64,000 nucleotides of DNA, from assembly GCA_964492845.1 (NCBI GenBank), contig CAZBMZ010000004.1:62001-126000 (forward strand). Direction: 5' to 3'. Below are positions 42,298-50,587 of this stretch, one piece after another. The notes under the pieces are model-generated. The model was not told the origin of the DNA. It saw nothing but the letters and a program-made list of their open reading frames with translations, and did not search any database. This stretch comes from JADJPF01 sp964492845 (GTDB lineage: Bacteria > Acidobacteriota > Blastocatellia > Chloracidobacteriales > JADJPF01). A program made the translations under genes and the position numbers. Positions within the stretch are counted from its first letter, which is position 1. Every line of letters begins with the position of its first letter.

Positions 42298-42732
42298 CTA
42301 TTTAGTAGCCTGTTTACTTTTTATATTAGGCCAACCTTCTTCATCAACTTCATGAATAGGATCTAGCAAAAGTAATTCTTGCATATCAGTGTATTTATTT
42401 AGTGTAGGTTTGCTGTAGTTTAGATCTTTGCTAATAGAATTAAGTGACGTTAAACAAGCTTTATCAGTCGCAGCAATAAGCTCTTCTGCTAGTAGTAGGT
42501 CAATAAATTCCTCTATATCTTTTTCAATGTTTGTTGATAACTTAAAAGTTTGACTAAGTTTTTCTACTATTTGCGTGTTGCTAGCACCTTGTTCAATTAA
42601 GCCCCAAATCATTGCGCCAACGGGGTCAAGGCTATAATAAATTCCTAGCTCTAAATTAACAATTACAGCTTCATCATCAAAAAACTCTCTAATAACTTGA
42701 GGGCTGTTGATTTGAAAAAACTTCTTTTGCAT
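42298..42732 (-). CDS. PqqD-like peptide chaperone with possible fused precursor tail
   Basis: The 144-residue protein has a PqqD-type winged-helix RRE (~12-88: AVIVNLELGIYYSLDPVGAM, IWGLIEQGASNTQIVEKLS), which binds leader peptides in RiPP pathways. PqqD is normally about 90 residues; here a ~55-residue tail follows. It has a linker and the sequence LLLLDPIHEVDEEGWPN (~120-136), which is distinctive and resembles a precursor or recognition peptide rather than a folded domain. The operon around it has kinase, nucleotidyltransferase and glycosyltransferases. Confidence 0.75.
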   Translation of the reverse strand: MQKKFFQINSPQVIREFFDDEAVIVNLELGIYYSLDPVGAMIWGLIEQGASNTQIVEKLSQTFKLSTNIEKDIEEFIDLLLAEELIAATDKACLTSLNSISKDLNYSKPTLNKYTDMQELLLLDPIHEVDEEGWPNIKSKQATK

Positions 42733-42782
42733 AAAAATTTTTCCTTAAGATCACTAATTTTCGAGTAAAAATAACATAGACT

Positions 42783-43916
42783 TTATAGCCGTTGCCATAT
42801 CTCTTTTATTGAATGAAGTGGAATTTCGGAAAGTTTTTTAATTCCCCAACGATCTCGCAAGAATTTTACAAACCCTAAAAAATTAGGTTTAACATTGTTG
42901 CCAATAGTATATTGGCGGTATTCTCGATAACAAACCCAAAAAGCTGCTAACGGATTACGCTCATTTGTTGGAGATGTTTTAGTTAAGTAATCTAACTGTT
43001 CGCTATAACTTGGTTTATAGTCATCAAGTTTTTTCAAGACTTCATCAGGAATAGGAGCAGCAAAATTATTTTTTAAGTAATTAAGAGCATTTCTAACTAA
43101 TAGCCCTAGTTGGAGTTTATAAGCTTGATTAACTAAACGTGACCAATCAATTACAACAGGCTCTTTTAATATCATCATAACATCAACAATCCAGCGCAAA
43201 GGAGCAACAGGATTCCACCAAGCACCATGCACACAAATATGAAATATCATATCTGTTGGACATAGCGAATAAGCACTAATTTCTTTGATTTGCAGCGGCA
43301 CAATCGCCTTCCAAAATTCTTTGTTTACTTCATTTGTTTCATCTGCTCTTAATGAACAAATATCAGACATTAAATGCCAATGTAAATCACATTTTTGATC
43401 TTGTTTAGTAAAACATTGAGAATGTGACCAGGAAAACCCTTCTTCCCAACCCAAAGAGAGCATTATTTTAATAGCATTATTTTTTTGTTCAGTAGGCACT
43501 AAAATATCAAAATCCGACATAGGCCGTAGCCCATAATCTTTATAATAAAGCACCGCCAATGCTAAACCTTTTAGAATGATCGCTTTAATATTATTTTCTT
43601 GGAAAGCTTGCAAAACAGGTAGAATGTTATGAAGCATCATTTGGCTTTTATACCAGGCTTGTCGATAAATACCTTTATAAATTTTTAAGTCAGGATGTGC
43701 TATATCAGCAGTTTTTAATTTATTGTAAAGCATTGGCAGTAGGCGTTGAGAGCCGTAGTCAAGTTTTTGTATACAAACAAGTTTTTGCCACTCTTGCCAA
43801 AAATTTATAGATTCTTCTATATCGCTTGTTAGTACTGCTTTAAGTAGTAGTTCTTGTGTTAGATTAGGCCAACATCCTGCATTAGAAAGATTTTCTGGTA
43901 AAGACATTAAAGACAT
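42783..43916 (-). CDS. Nucleotidyltransferase-superfamily protein (uncharacterised NTP_transf_5 type)
   Basis: The 377-residue protein shows the nucleotidyltransferase core around ILKGLALAVLYY, then GLRPMSDFDILVP, with the DxD metal-binding pair. A helical C-terminal half follows. Related proteins occur with PqqD-like and HprK-like genes and in lasso-type clusters. It would transfer a nucleotide or use an NTP-like donor on a peptide or glycan; the substrate is unknown. It lies 14 bases downstream of the GT2 gene. Confidence 0.72.
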   Translation of the reverse strand: MSLMSLPENLSNAGCWPNLTQELLLKAVLTSDIEESINFWQEWQKLVCIQKLDYGSQRLLPMLYNKLKTADIAHPDLKIYKGIYRQAWYKSQMMLHNILPVLQAFQENNIKAIILKGLALAVLYYKDYGLRPMSDFDILVPTEQKNNAIKIMLSLGWEEGFSWSHSQCFTKQDQKCDLHWHLMSDICSLRADETNEVNKEFWKAIVPLQIKEISAYSLCPTDMIFHICVHGAWWNPVAPLRWIVDVMMILKEPVVIDWSRLVNQAYKLQLGLLVRNALNYLKNNFAAPIPDEVLKKLDDYKPSYSEQLDYLTKTSPTNERNPLAAFWVCYREYRQYTIGNNVKPNFLGFVKFLRDRWGIKKLSEIPLHSIKEIWQRL

Positions 43917-43930
43917 TTGAAAAGAATCCC

Positions 43931-44614
43931 TTAATCCAAGTTTTTTCGTCTATCCAAAGAGCTTTTTAGAATTTGCAAGTAATCTCTTTGAGCAGCCTTG
44001 TTAGTAACAGTTAAGCTAGCATTATGAACACGTCTTTTTAACAGTACAACATTTAACATATAACTGATACATTGTTGACGACTTCGATCATACCAGTCAA
44101 TAAATTCCCCTATTTTCCATTTAGTTTCAAAAAGTCCAACACGGTCAAAAACTTCTTTTTTTACAAGCATTGTGCTTGGCAAAAAACCTGGCTGTATTTC
44201 TTTTGGGCAGTGTAGTTTAGCTTGTTGTTCAAGGCTAAGTTCAGGACTATAAAAATGTTCAACTTGTCCTAAAATAATGTCTGAGGTTTGATTATTTAGA
44301 AAGGCGTTTATTTGTAGCTCTAGTTTATTTTTAACCCATAAATCATCTGCATCTAAAAAGGCTATCCAATCATTTTTTGCTAACTCTACGCCTCGATTAC
44401 GTGCGGCTGCAACACCCTCATTAGTTTGTTTTTCATAATGAATTTTGCTAGAAGGAAAACTTTTTACTATTTCTTCTGTTTTATCTGTTGAACCATCATT
44501 AATTACAATAATTTCAAAATCCTGAAAAGTTTGTTCTAATACGCTATTTATAGCTTCTTTAATATATTTCTCACCATTAAAAACAGGAATTATTACACTT
44601 ATTTTTAGCTGCAT
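43931..44614 (-). CDS. GT2-family glycosyltransferase (first gene of the peptide-modification locus)
   Basis: The 227-residue protein begins ISVIIPVFNGEKYIKEAINS and has EIIVINDGSTDKTEEI and AFLDADDLWVKNK, the donor and metal-binding motifs of family 2. No membrane helix. It resembles the GT2 at 40536, suggesting duplication. As the first gene it lies just downstream of the repeat-protein gene on the same strand (6 bases apart), so that gene may belong to the same transcript. Confidence 0.82.
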   Translation of the reverse strand: MQLKISVIIPVFNGEKYIKEAINSVLEQTFQDFEIIVINDGSTDKTEEIVKSFPSSKIHYEKQTNEGVAAARNRGVELAKNDWIAFLDADDLWVKNKLELQINAFLNNQTSDIILGQVEHFYSPELSLEQQAKLHCPKEIQPGFLPSTMLVKKEVFDRVGLFETKWKIGEFIDWYDRSRQQCISYMLNVVLLKRRVHNASLTVTNKAAQRDYLQILKSSLDRRKNLD

Positions 44615-44620
44615 TGGTTT

Positions 44621-45266
44621 TTATAATTGTCTTGCACTGTCTAACTTACGGTTAGATCGTCTAAGGTCTTCTTCTAAATGCTCTTGGCGAAATTGTAATT
44701 CTGATATAGCTGATTGAGTGACGCGACGATTTAGCCTTTGCTCTTCCATAGCGGTATCTATTTTGCCATTAATAACTATTATATCTGCACGTAGATTTGC
44801 AAATCTTTCTATCATATCAACATGATTTTCNNNNNNNNNNNNNNNNNNNNNNNNNNNNNNNNNNNNNNNNNNNNNNNNNNNNNNNNNNNNNNNNNNNNNN
44901 NNNNNNNNNNNNNNNNNNNNNNNNNNNNNNATCTACTTTGCACTCTACTCTAGTTAACTCTTCTATTACATCTGCGCGTAGATTTGCAAATCTTTCTATC
45001 ATATCAACATGATTTTCATCTACTTTGCACTCTACTCTAGTTAACTCTTCTATTACATCTGCGCGTAGATTTACAAATCTTTCTATCATATCAACATGAT
45101 TTTCATCTACTTTACACTCTACTCTAGTTAATTCTTTGATTATCTCAGAATGGTTTGCATCTACTTTGTCATTTAGTGATTTAACTTCACTTCGCATTTC
45201 TTTTACTTCGCCCTCTAACCTAGTAAATCTATCTAGTAGCAGTTGAAGCATTTCTTCTGCTGTCAT
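44621..45266 (-). CDS. Coiled-coil protein with 29-residue tandem repeats, broken by an assembly gap
   Basis: The N-terminus MTAEEMLQLLLDRFTRLEGE and the C-terminus ending RRSNRKLDSARQL belong to one gene although the gap splits them. The repeat unit is 87 bases/29 residues (ENHVDMIERFANLRADVIEE, then LTRVECKVD). Without the 100 Ns the two halves are in the same frame (351 bases apart). The protein is an extended coiled coil without known domain. The start follows AGGAG. True repeat number is unknown. Confidence 0.7.
44778..45150. repeat. 87-bp tandem repeat array
   Basis: Complete units lie at 44931-45017 and 45018-45104 and differ at very few bases. A partial unit lies at 44778-44830 and a diverged one at 45105-45150. 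The array is coding and in frame. Confidence 0.9.
44831..44930. other. Assembly gap (100 N)
   Basis: The gap falls exactly at a repeat-unit boundary: 44830 is the last base of one unit and 44931 the first base of the next. The 100-N length is a placeholder; a real length that is a multiple of 87 would keep the frame. Confidence 0.95.
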
Positions 45267-45344
45267 AGCTTTTTCTCCTGATTTTTTATTTTTTGCTTAT
45301 TATAATGCCATAAAGTTGTTGCTAAAAACACATTCATTTCGCGC

Positions 45345-45484
45345 TTAAGACATGATGAATTGAGCTAAATGGTCTTTATCTCTAAGTGTTAAATTTAGCA
45401 AAGCATTGCAAATATTTTGTTCTTTTTGGCTTATGTTGGCCTTAGCTAATTTATGAGCAATATAGAAAATATAAGACAAAGTTT
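45345..45484 (-). pseudogene. Possible small-ORF or gene-end remnant
   Basis: On the minus strand an open stretch reads IAHKLAKANISQKEQNICNA and LLNLTLRDKDHLAQFIMS before TAA at 45347-45345. It has helical, natural-looking composition but no ATG; a TTG lies inside the terminator stem. It may be the remnant of a gene lost upstream. Confidence 0.3.
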
Positions 45485-45518
45485 AGGAAAATTTAGCTAG
45501 TAAAAACTTTGTCTTATA
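45470..45518 (-). terminator. Hairpin after the redoxin-zinc-ribbon gene
   Basis: TATAAGACAAAGTTT (45470-45484) pairs perfectly with AAACTTTGTCTTATA (45504-45518), a 15-bp stem with a 19-base loop. On the minus strand it is followed by TTTTCTATA. Confidence 0.65.
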
Positions 45519-45555
45519 CTTTTTATATCTTAAATTGTTTAAATTTTTATTGAGC

Positions 45556-46737
45556 TTAAATTGTATATTGCTGGCAACGTGTGCAAAATCCTGTTTGTTT
45601 ATCAAACAGATCTGTTTGGTGGCAAACGTCACATCGTTCTGCGGTAGATGTCTTTTTGATAGCTATATTTCCACTATAATTTTCTGAAGCTTGATCAATG
45701 GGTCGCCCATCAAAAACAAGTTTTTGATGTTTTTGTGCCGCTAAAACAAAAGACAAATAAAACATTAATAAACTTAAAATAGTTTGGGGTAAAAAACCAT
45801 AAGCTGCTTCTTGATATAAAACAGAAGGTAGTTTTGTTTGGAATAAAGGAAGTAAAAGCAATCCATAAATAGATAGTCCTAATAAAAGAGAAGCCCATAT
45901 TGCCCACTTTTTATTTATCAATAAAAATGCGGCCAAGATGACTATAAACAAATTTACTGGTAAAAATAACCAAGCCTTTGATAGGACTGCCATTAATAAA
46001 AGTGCTATAGCAGAAAGTGGGGCCAAACAGCTATCTTGTGAACGATATATGACTACTGACATAAAAATAAATACTAGTAACAACAAACTAAATTGGATAG
46101 GACGGAAAAGACTTTCATTTGCTTTAAGTATTGTCCCAGAAAACTCATTTAATTTTTCTGATGATGAGGCAGAAGCATCTTCCAAAGATTTATTAGAAAT
46201 TTTAGTTTCAATCAATGACTCATTAGGTAATGCGTCCTGGGGCCAGACATTCTCTCGAATAGTCTTTCTATAAGTTAACATTCCATCAGGATTAACTAAT
46301 AAAACTGTAAATTCACCTATGCCTAAACTTTTGCAAACTTTATCATCCTTATCTGCTAAGATTGGAGAAGGTAAATTGAAAGTGTCTCGAATTTCTACAA
46401 GCTGTTCTTGTGTTCCATGAGGGCCAAGGGCATCAACTCCAACTACACGAAATTTATTTTCTTTTACTCTAGGTAAAATACTACTATTCATAGTTCTTAA
46501 AAGTCCTATACAGTGATTACAATCGCCAGCAAAAACATATACAAATGCAGGTTTGTTTGATTGAATATCTTTAAGAGAACGGCTAAGACCTACTTCATCT
46601 TTAAGAGTAAAATTTATTTCTTGAGGAGCAAGTTTTGCTACTGGTAAAACTATAAACAAACTAGCAATACTACTACCTGCAAAATAACTTGCTATTAACA
46701 AAATACAGGCTAGAAAAATTTCTTGTGTTTTATTCAT
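45556..46737 (-). CDS. Redoxin-membrane-zinc-ribbon fusion protein
   Basis: The 393-residue protein has an N-terminal signal anchor (~8-35) and a thioredoxin/TlpA-like redoxin domain (~40-165) with the active-site pair CNHC (FAGDCNHCIGLLRT). Several membrane helices follow (~215-330), and a C-terminal zinc ribbon (RCDVCHQ...CTRCQQ) fills the last ~25 residues. The redoxin would be outside and the ribbon inside the cell, a plausible redox-sensing layout. It lies 11 bases downstream of the PDZ-TPR gene and is probably its operon partner. Confidence 0.75.
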   Translation of the reverse strand: MNKTQEIFLACILLIASYFAGSSIASLFIVLPVAKLAPQEINFTLKDEVGLSRSLKDIQSNKPAFVYVFAGDCNHCIGLLRTMNSSILPRVKENKFRVVGVDALGPHGTQEQLVEIRDTFNLPSPILADKDDKVCKSLGIGEFTVLLVNPDGMLTYRKTIRENVWPQDALPNESLIETKISNKSLEDASASSSEKLNEFSGTILKANESLFRPIQFSLLLLVFIFMSVVIYRSQDSCLAPLSAIALLLMAVLSKAWLFLPVNLFIVILAAFLLINKKWAIWASLLLGLSIYGLLLLPLFQTKLPSVLYQEAAYGFLPQTILSLLMFYLSFVLAAQKHQKLVFDGRPIDQASENYSGNIAIKKTSTAERCDVCHQTDLFDKQTGFCTRCQQYTI

Positions 46738-46748
46738 TACTTGCCTCC

Positions 46749-48089
46749 TTAAGATTTATTTTTTAACCCTTCTATTAATTTTTCCCAATTTTCTATTATT
46801 GGTTCTGCTTCAAGCAAAAAATCCCAATGTTTGCCTATTTTGCCCCGCATAGGTATATTATCCATCCATTTTTTTGCTATTTGGAGTGCTGCTTCTGGAT
46901 TATTTTCTACTATTATGTAAGCTTCTAGCGAATCAACATATGGGTTAATTCTTTTATCAAATTCTTTTTTTCCAAGCTCTTTACATTTAGCACGTGATTG
47001 CTCAAATAGCTCCTTCTTTTTTGTTAGGGCAGAAGAAACAAGTAAAAGACTCATACAAGCAAAATCTTCTTTAGGGTTTGACGAATATTCAAAAGCTTTA
47101 TCAAAGTGTTTTCTGGCAGTTTGGTAATCTTTGCGTCCTATAGCAATTCTTCCTTTTGTAAATAGTGCGGTGTGATAGCCTCGATCAGCAATGTTATTTT
47201 GATATTTTTTCATCACAGATTCTACCAGACGTTCAGCTTCTTCAAACTTTCCTAAAACAGCATAACAATAGCTTAAATTTAACTCTATATAAGGGTTTTG
47301 TTGAAACTTAAGAAAATGTTGAAAAAGAACAGATGCTGGATAATAAACACCTTTAGTATAAAAATAATCTAGTGCCACATCAGCAGAGTCTTCTTTATCA
47401 ATACTTTCAATAAGTTTTTGTAAACATTCTTCTATTTTTTTTAAGTCTTCAGATGTAGAATTTTTATCTTTTATGGTAATTATTTTTGCAATAAGAAGTT
47501 GTGCTGGGGAAAGAGCATTATTTTTTTCAGCATCAGCAATAGTTTCTTTCATTTGCTCAAAATCTTTTCTATACATCATCTCAAAAAGGCTGTCCATTAG
47601 TGGACTCCAATCATTTATTTCTATACCTATTCCCCCTTTAGCAACAGATACAGTAATTGGTTTTCCTTCCCTTATAAAGGTAAGTATAATTTTATCTACG
47701 TCTGTTTTATTCAAAAATTGATCTTTTGCTTTTCCATATTCAATAGTATCTCTTACTTTAATTCCATTATATTCCGTTATTATGTCTTTTCTTTTAAGAC
47801 CTCCTTTTTCTGCTATTGAATTAGGCTGTATATATTCAATTATTACACCAGATTTTACATCAGCACTAAGCTGTTTATTCATTATTTCTTGTTCTTTATA
47901 CTTTTCTTTTTGTTCTGTTGTAAGGGCTTTATTAGCTATTAAATCTTGTTTTTTTTCATAAAAAAAACTTTCCATCTTTAACAAACTTATAATAGCTATT
48001 CCTATTACTACAGGAATTCCAATTAATAAGAAAACTTTTTTTGAAGATAAACCGGATGGGGGCTTATAGGTATATTTTTGTTTTTCCAT
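46749..48089 (-). CDS. Membrane-anchored PDZ-TPR protein
   Basis: The 446-residue protein has one N-terminal membrane helix (VFLLIGIPVVIGIAIISLL). A PDZ domain follows (~75-155: YIQPNSIAEKGGLKRKDIIT, GIKVRD), and a TPR-like helical domain (~160-440). No protease domain is present, so it probably binds peptides or assembles complexes in the periplasm. It is followed by the redoxin gene. Confidence 0.75.
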   Translation of the reverse strand: MEKQKYTYKPPSGLSSKKVFLLIGIPVVIGIAIISLLKMESFFYEKKQDLIANKALTTEQKEKYKEQEIMNKQLSADVKSGVIIEYIQPNSIAEKGGLKRKDIITEYNGIKVRDTIEYGKAKDQFLNKTDVDKIILTFIREGKPITVSVAKGGIGIEINDWSPLMDSLFEMMYRKDFEQMKETIADAEKNNALSPAQLLIAKIITIKDKNSTSEDLKKIEECLQKLIESIDKEDSADVALDYFYTKGVYYPASVLFQHFLKFQQNPYIELNLSYCYAVLGKFEEAERLVESVMKKYQNNIADRGYHTALFTKGRIAIGRKDYQTARKHFDKAFEYSSNPKEDFACMSLLLVSSALTKKKELFEQSRAKCKELGKKEFDKRINPYVDSLEAYIIVENNPEAALQIAKKWMDNIPMRGKIGKHWDFLLEAEPIIENWEKLIEGLKNKS

Positions 48090-48277
48090 GCTTTACTCCT
48101 AAGAAAGAAGGTAAGGCAGATTATACATAAAGAGGCTAACTTAATACCATTGAAAAGTATAAAACTTACTAAATTTTAATTAGCATTAAATCCGATTTTT
48201 ATATTTATCCCTTAAAATAGCTTAAGCAAATTAAATAGAGGGATAAAAAGCTAGTTGTTATAGTTAGACAGAGAAAT

Positions 48278-48649
48278 TTAATTTTGTAACCGTCCAGGTT
48301 TATAGCAAACAATAACAGTAATTGAAGCAAATATAAGTGATAGTGCAAAGAAATGAAATTGTTTGTAAATAATAGCTGTATAAAGAAAAATAGATATTCC
48401 AATTAAGAGAAAAACTATAGAAAGTATATTTATAGGTATAGAAATAATATCCAGAACTCCTAAAAGTAAAACAATGGCTAAGGCTGTGCCTCCAATGCCT
48501 AAAGCATGCCAACCTAACAAACCACCAAAAACAGAAGGCCCAAAAGGAAAGACAATTGCGCCTACCATTTCATGACATAAGCCAATAAATATAATAAGTA
48601 CAGATCCTGCAACAGCAAAAGCCCTAAGTTTTACTTCTTTGCTGATCAT
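48278..48649 (-). CDS. Small polytopic membrane protein
   Basis: The 123-residue protein is mostly membrane segments, about four helices (AVAGSVLIIFIGLCHEMVGA, LAIVLLLGVLDIISIPI, ILSIVFLLIGISIFLYTAI and HFFALSLIFASITVIV). No known family recognised. The ATG at 48649 ends a 94-base gap after the FHA gene terminator. Other frames here are shadows. Confidence 0.6.
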   Translation of the reverse strand: MISKEVKLRAFAVAGSVLIIFIGLCHEMVGAIVFPFGPSVFGGLLGWHALGIGGTALAIVLLLGVLDIISIPINILSIVFLLIGISIFLYTAIIYKQFHFFALSLIFASITVIVCYKPGRLQN

Positions 48650-48693
48650 TTAAGCCTCTTTATAATCTAATTAATTTGCTTTAGGTAAATAAA

Positions 48694-48724
48694 GCTAGTG
48701 TACCAAATAATTTGGCACACTAGC
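48694..48724 (-). terminator. Terminator of the FHA membrane protein gene
   Basis: GCTAGTGT-A-CCAAA (48694-48707) pairs with TTTGG-C-ACACTAGC (48711-48724), one mismatch. On the minus strand TTTATTTAC follows the stem. Confidence 0.7.
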
Positions 48725-48743
48725 AAAAAATTCTGTGGGAGGG

Positions 48744-50198
48744 TTAGAAATTTTTTATTTGACGCACAATTCTTTCAGCCATAGCCATTTGGCCTTGTGG
48801 AATTGGGATGCGAACAGTTTCTTCTTGTCGTCCTGTCCTAGTAGGAAATGAATAAAGTATTTCTAATATTGGTATTTCATCCATTATTATAGAAGCACCA
48901 TCTAAAGATGCTCCTAACATATTCCAATTATGAAAATAGCCATTTAAGTAAAGCCCTTTAGTCCCAATATAAGCATAACCTAAGCTATTTTGGTTATGCT
49001 TATGACGCAAACGAGGAAGAACAAAAACAATACCACTTAGTAATGCAATTAAACCTAACATAACTATAAAAACAACTAGCCCCGCTTCAGGATCAGCAAT
49101 AGCAAAAATTCCACCTATTATTAAAGAAATAACACTAACTAAAATTAAAAGTGGGACTTTCTCAAACTTAGAAATTTCAAATTCTTTTTCTGTATATCGT
49201 TGCCATTCTTGTGGGTTATAAGTCCAATAGGCTAGTAACTCTTGACCTGATAATAATTTATCTAAAGTTTTTGCTCTTACAAAATAAATAACAGAAGTAA
49301 TTATTCCCATCAACATTACAAAAAAACTAATAAAAATTAGTGCAAATCCCCCATTCATCATATCCATATCAATAGCAAAGGGTAACCCCATCATCATTAA
49401 TGCAAAACCTGATACAGCAAGCCAAGAAAAAGCTACAGTCTTTTGTGGATTGTTTAATTCTGGTAACTGAGGTGCTGTCATTGGTGCAACCGAGGCATAA
49501 GCAGGTGAAGGCGTTTGAGGATAAACTAATTGACTTACAGCTTGATTAGCAAGTCTATACATAGGCATTTGATTAACAGCAAAGGGACTTACAGCAGATG
49601 GAGTTAAAACGTTTGACGCTGGTAGATTTGCTGGAATTGAGTTTATAACTGGAGGTGAAAAACTACTTTGGGATGGGTCTGTTGGCTGAGAAAAATTAGC
49701 TTGAGATCCAACATTACCAGCTAATGCAGCAGAATTTACAGTTGGAAAATCTGTTAATTTTATGGTTGATTGGGCTGCATCAAAGCTACTTTCTAAAATA
49801 AATCTTGTATTTCCAATACGAATTAAATCACCTGTTTTTAAGTAAGTAGGGCTGGTTATACGCATATCATTAACATAAGTACCATTACTACTATTTAGGT
49901 CTTGGATGTAAATCCCAGCAGGATCTTTTCGGATCAAAGCATGATGGCGCGAACAATTACTATCATAAATACAAATATCATTATCTACTTCACGTCCTAG
50001 CTTAATTTGTTGGTTTAGCAACCGATATGTTCCCACCTCTGCCCCGCTAATACCAACCAATGTCCAATCAATATTAGTAAAATCACTAGAACCAGGTATA
50101 AGTGGGGCAAAACTCTTATTGCAAAACTTACAATAAGAGTCAGGAGTTAATTGATTGCCACATTTCTGACAAAGGTTTATATAACTATTGTTGTACAT
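48744..50198 (-). CDS. Zinc-ribbon FHA-domain membrane protein
   Basis: The 484-residue protein starts at ATG 50198, with AGGAGG just upstream; a longer frame from 50318 is unlikely. It has a zinc ribbon (CQKCGNQLTPDSYCKFC, ~10-26) and an FHA domain (~55-140) with LGREVDNDICI, SRHHALI and NSSNGTYVND. A Pro/Ser/Ala-rich linker is followed by four hydrophobic helices (~255-390) and a C-terminal soluble part. FHA domains bind phospho-threonine, so it may relay Ser/Thr kinase signals to the membrane; no kinase is in this window. Confidence 0.82.
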   Translation of the reverse strand: MYNNSYINLCQKCGNQLTPDSYCKFCNKSFAPLIPGSSDFTNIDWTLVGISGAEVGTYRLLNQQIKLGREVDNDICIYDSNCSRHHALIRKDPAGIYIQDLNSSNGTYVNDMRITSPTYLKTGDLIRIGNTRFILESSFDAAQSTIKLTDFPTVNSAALAGNVGSQANFSQPTDPSQSSFSPPVINSIPANLPASNVLTPSAVSPFAVNQMPMYRLANQAVSQLVYPQTPSPAYASVAPMTAPQLPELNNPQKTVAFSWLAVSGFALMMMGLPFAIDMDMMNGGFALIFISFFVMLMGIITSVIYFVRAKTLDKLLSGQELLAYWTYNPQEWQRYTEKEFEISKFEKVPLLILVSVISLIIGGIFAIADPEAGLVVFIVMLGLIALLSGIVFVLPRLRHKHNQNSLGYAYIGTKGLYLNGYFHNWNMLGASLDGASIIMDEIPILEILYSFPTRTGRQEETVRIPIPQGQMAMAERIVRQIKNF

Positions 50199-50587
50199 AC
50201 TGCCTCCTGACTCTATTAGTATTTTCAAAATAAAAATACTAGGTTTCAATGAACATAAAGCTACAAAATTTGGTTGGGAAATTTTCCAAAAAAACTTAGT
50301 TAATTTAAGTAACTGCAAAACTTATGCCAATTCATAAAAGATTATTGTTTTGCCTGGCAAAACTTTTAGCAAAATATACAATTTTCGTAAAAACCAAAAC
50401 TAAATAAAAACTAACTGTGGAATTTTCCCCAGTTTCTAAAATTAACTGGTAAATTAACTAGTAAAATAGTTAACTAATTGATTAACCTAAGGATAGATAT
50501 CTTCCAATTACCTGGAAAAACAAAACATTTTAATAGGCATAAAGGTTGCATCTTAGTCGTCAGGTACTAATTTAAGGAGAGTCACAC
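50199..50587. promoter_or_regulatory. Divergent regulatory region
   Basis: This 389-bp region separates the FHA gene and the Ca2+-ATPase gene. TTAACTA-GTAAAA-TAGTTAA (50454-50473) is an inverted repeat and TTAACTAATTGATTAA follows it, so a regulator site is plausible. The ATPase ribosome-binding site AAGGAGA is at 50574-50580. Confidence 0.45.

Noticed and set aside
40536..44614. Lasso-peptide cluster
   Set aside because: No asparagine-synthase-like cyclase, B2 protease or free precursor gene was found in the operon.
44621..44815. A separate 64-residue gene downstream of the N gap
   Set aside because: It is the C-terminal end of the repeat protein; the frame break comes only from the 100-N placeholder.
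44778..45150. CRISPR-like array
   Set aside because: Units are adjacent with no spacers and are in frame within a coiled-coil gene.
48205..48512. Two short minus-strand frames around the small membrane gene
   Set aside because: They overlap the 48278-48649 gene in other frames and lack supporting starts.
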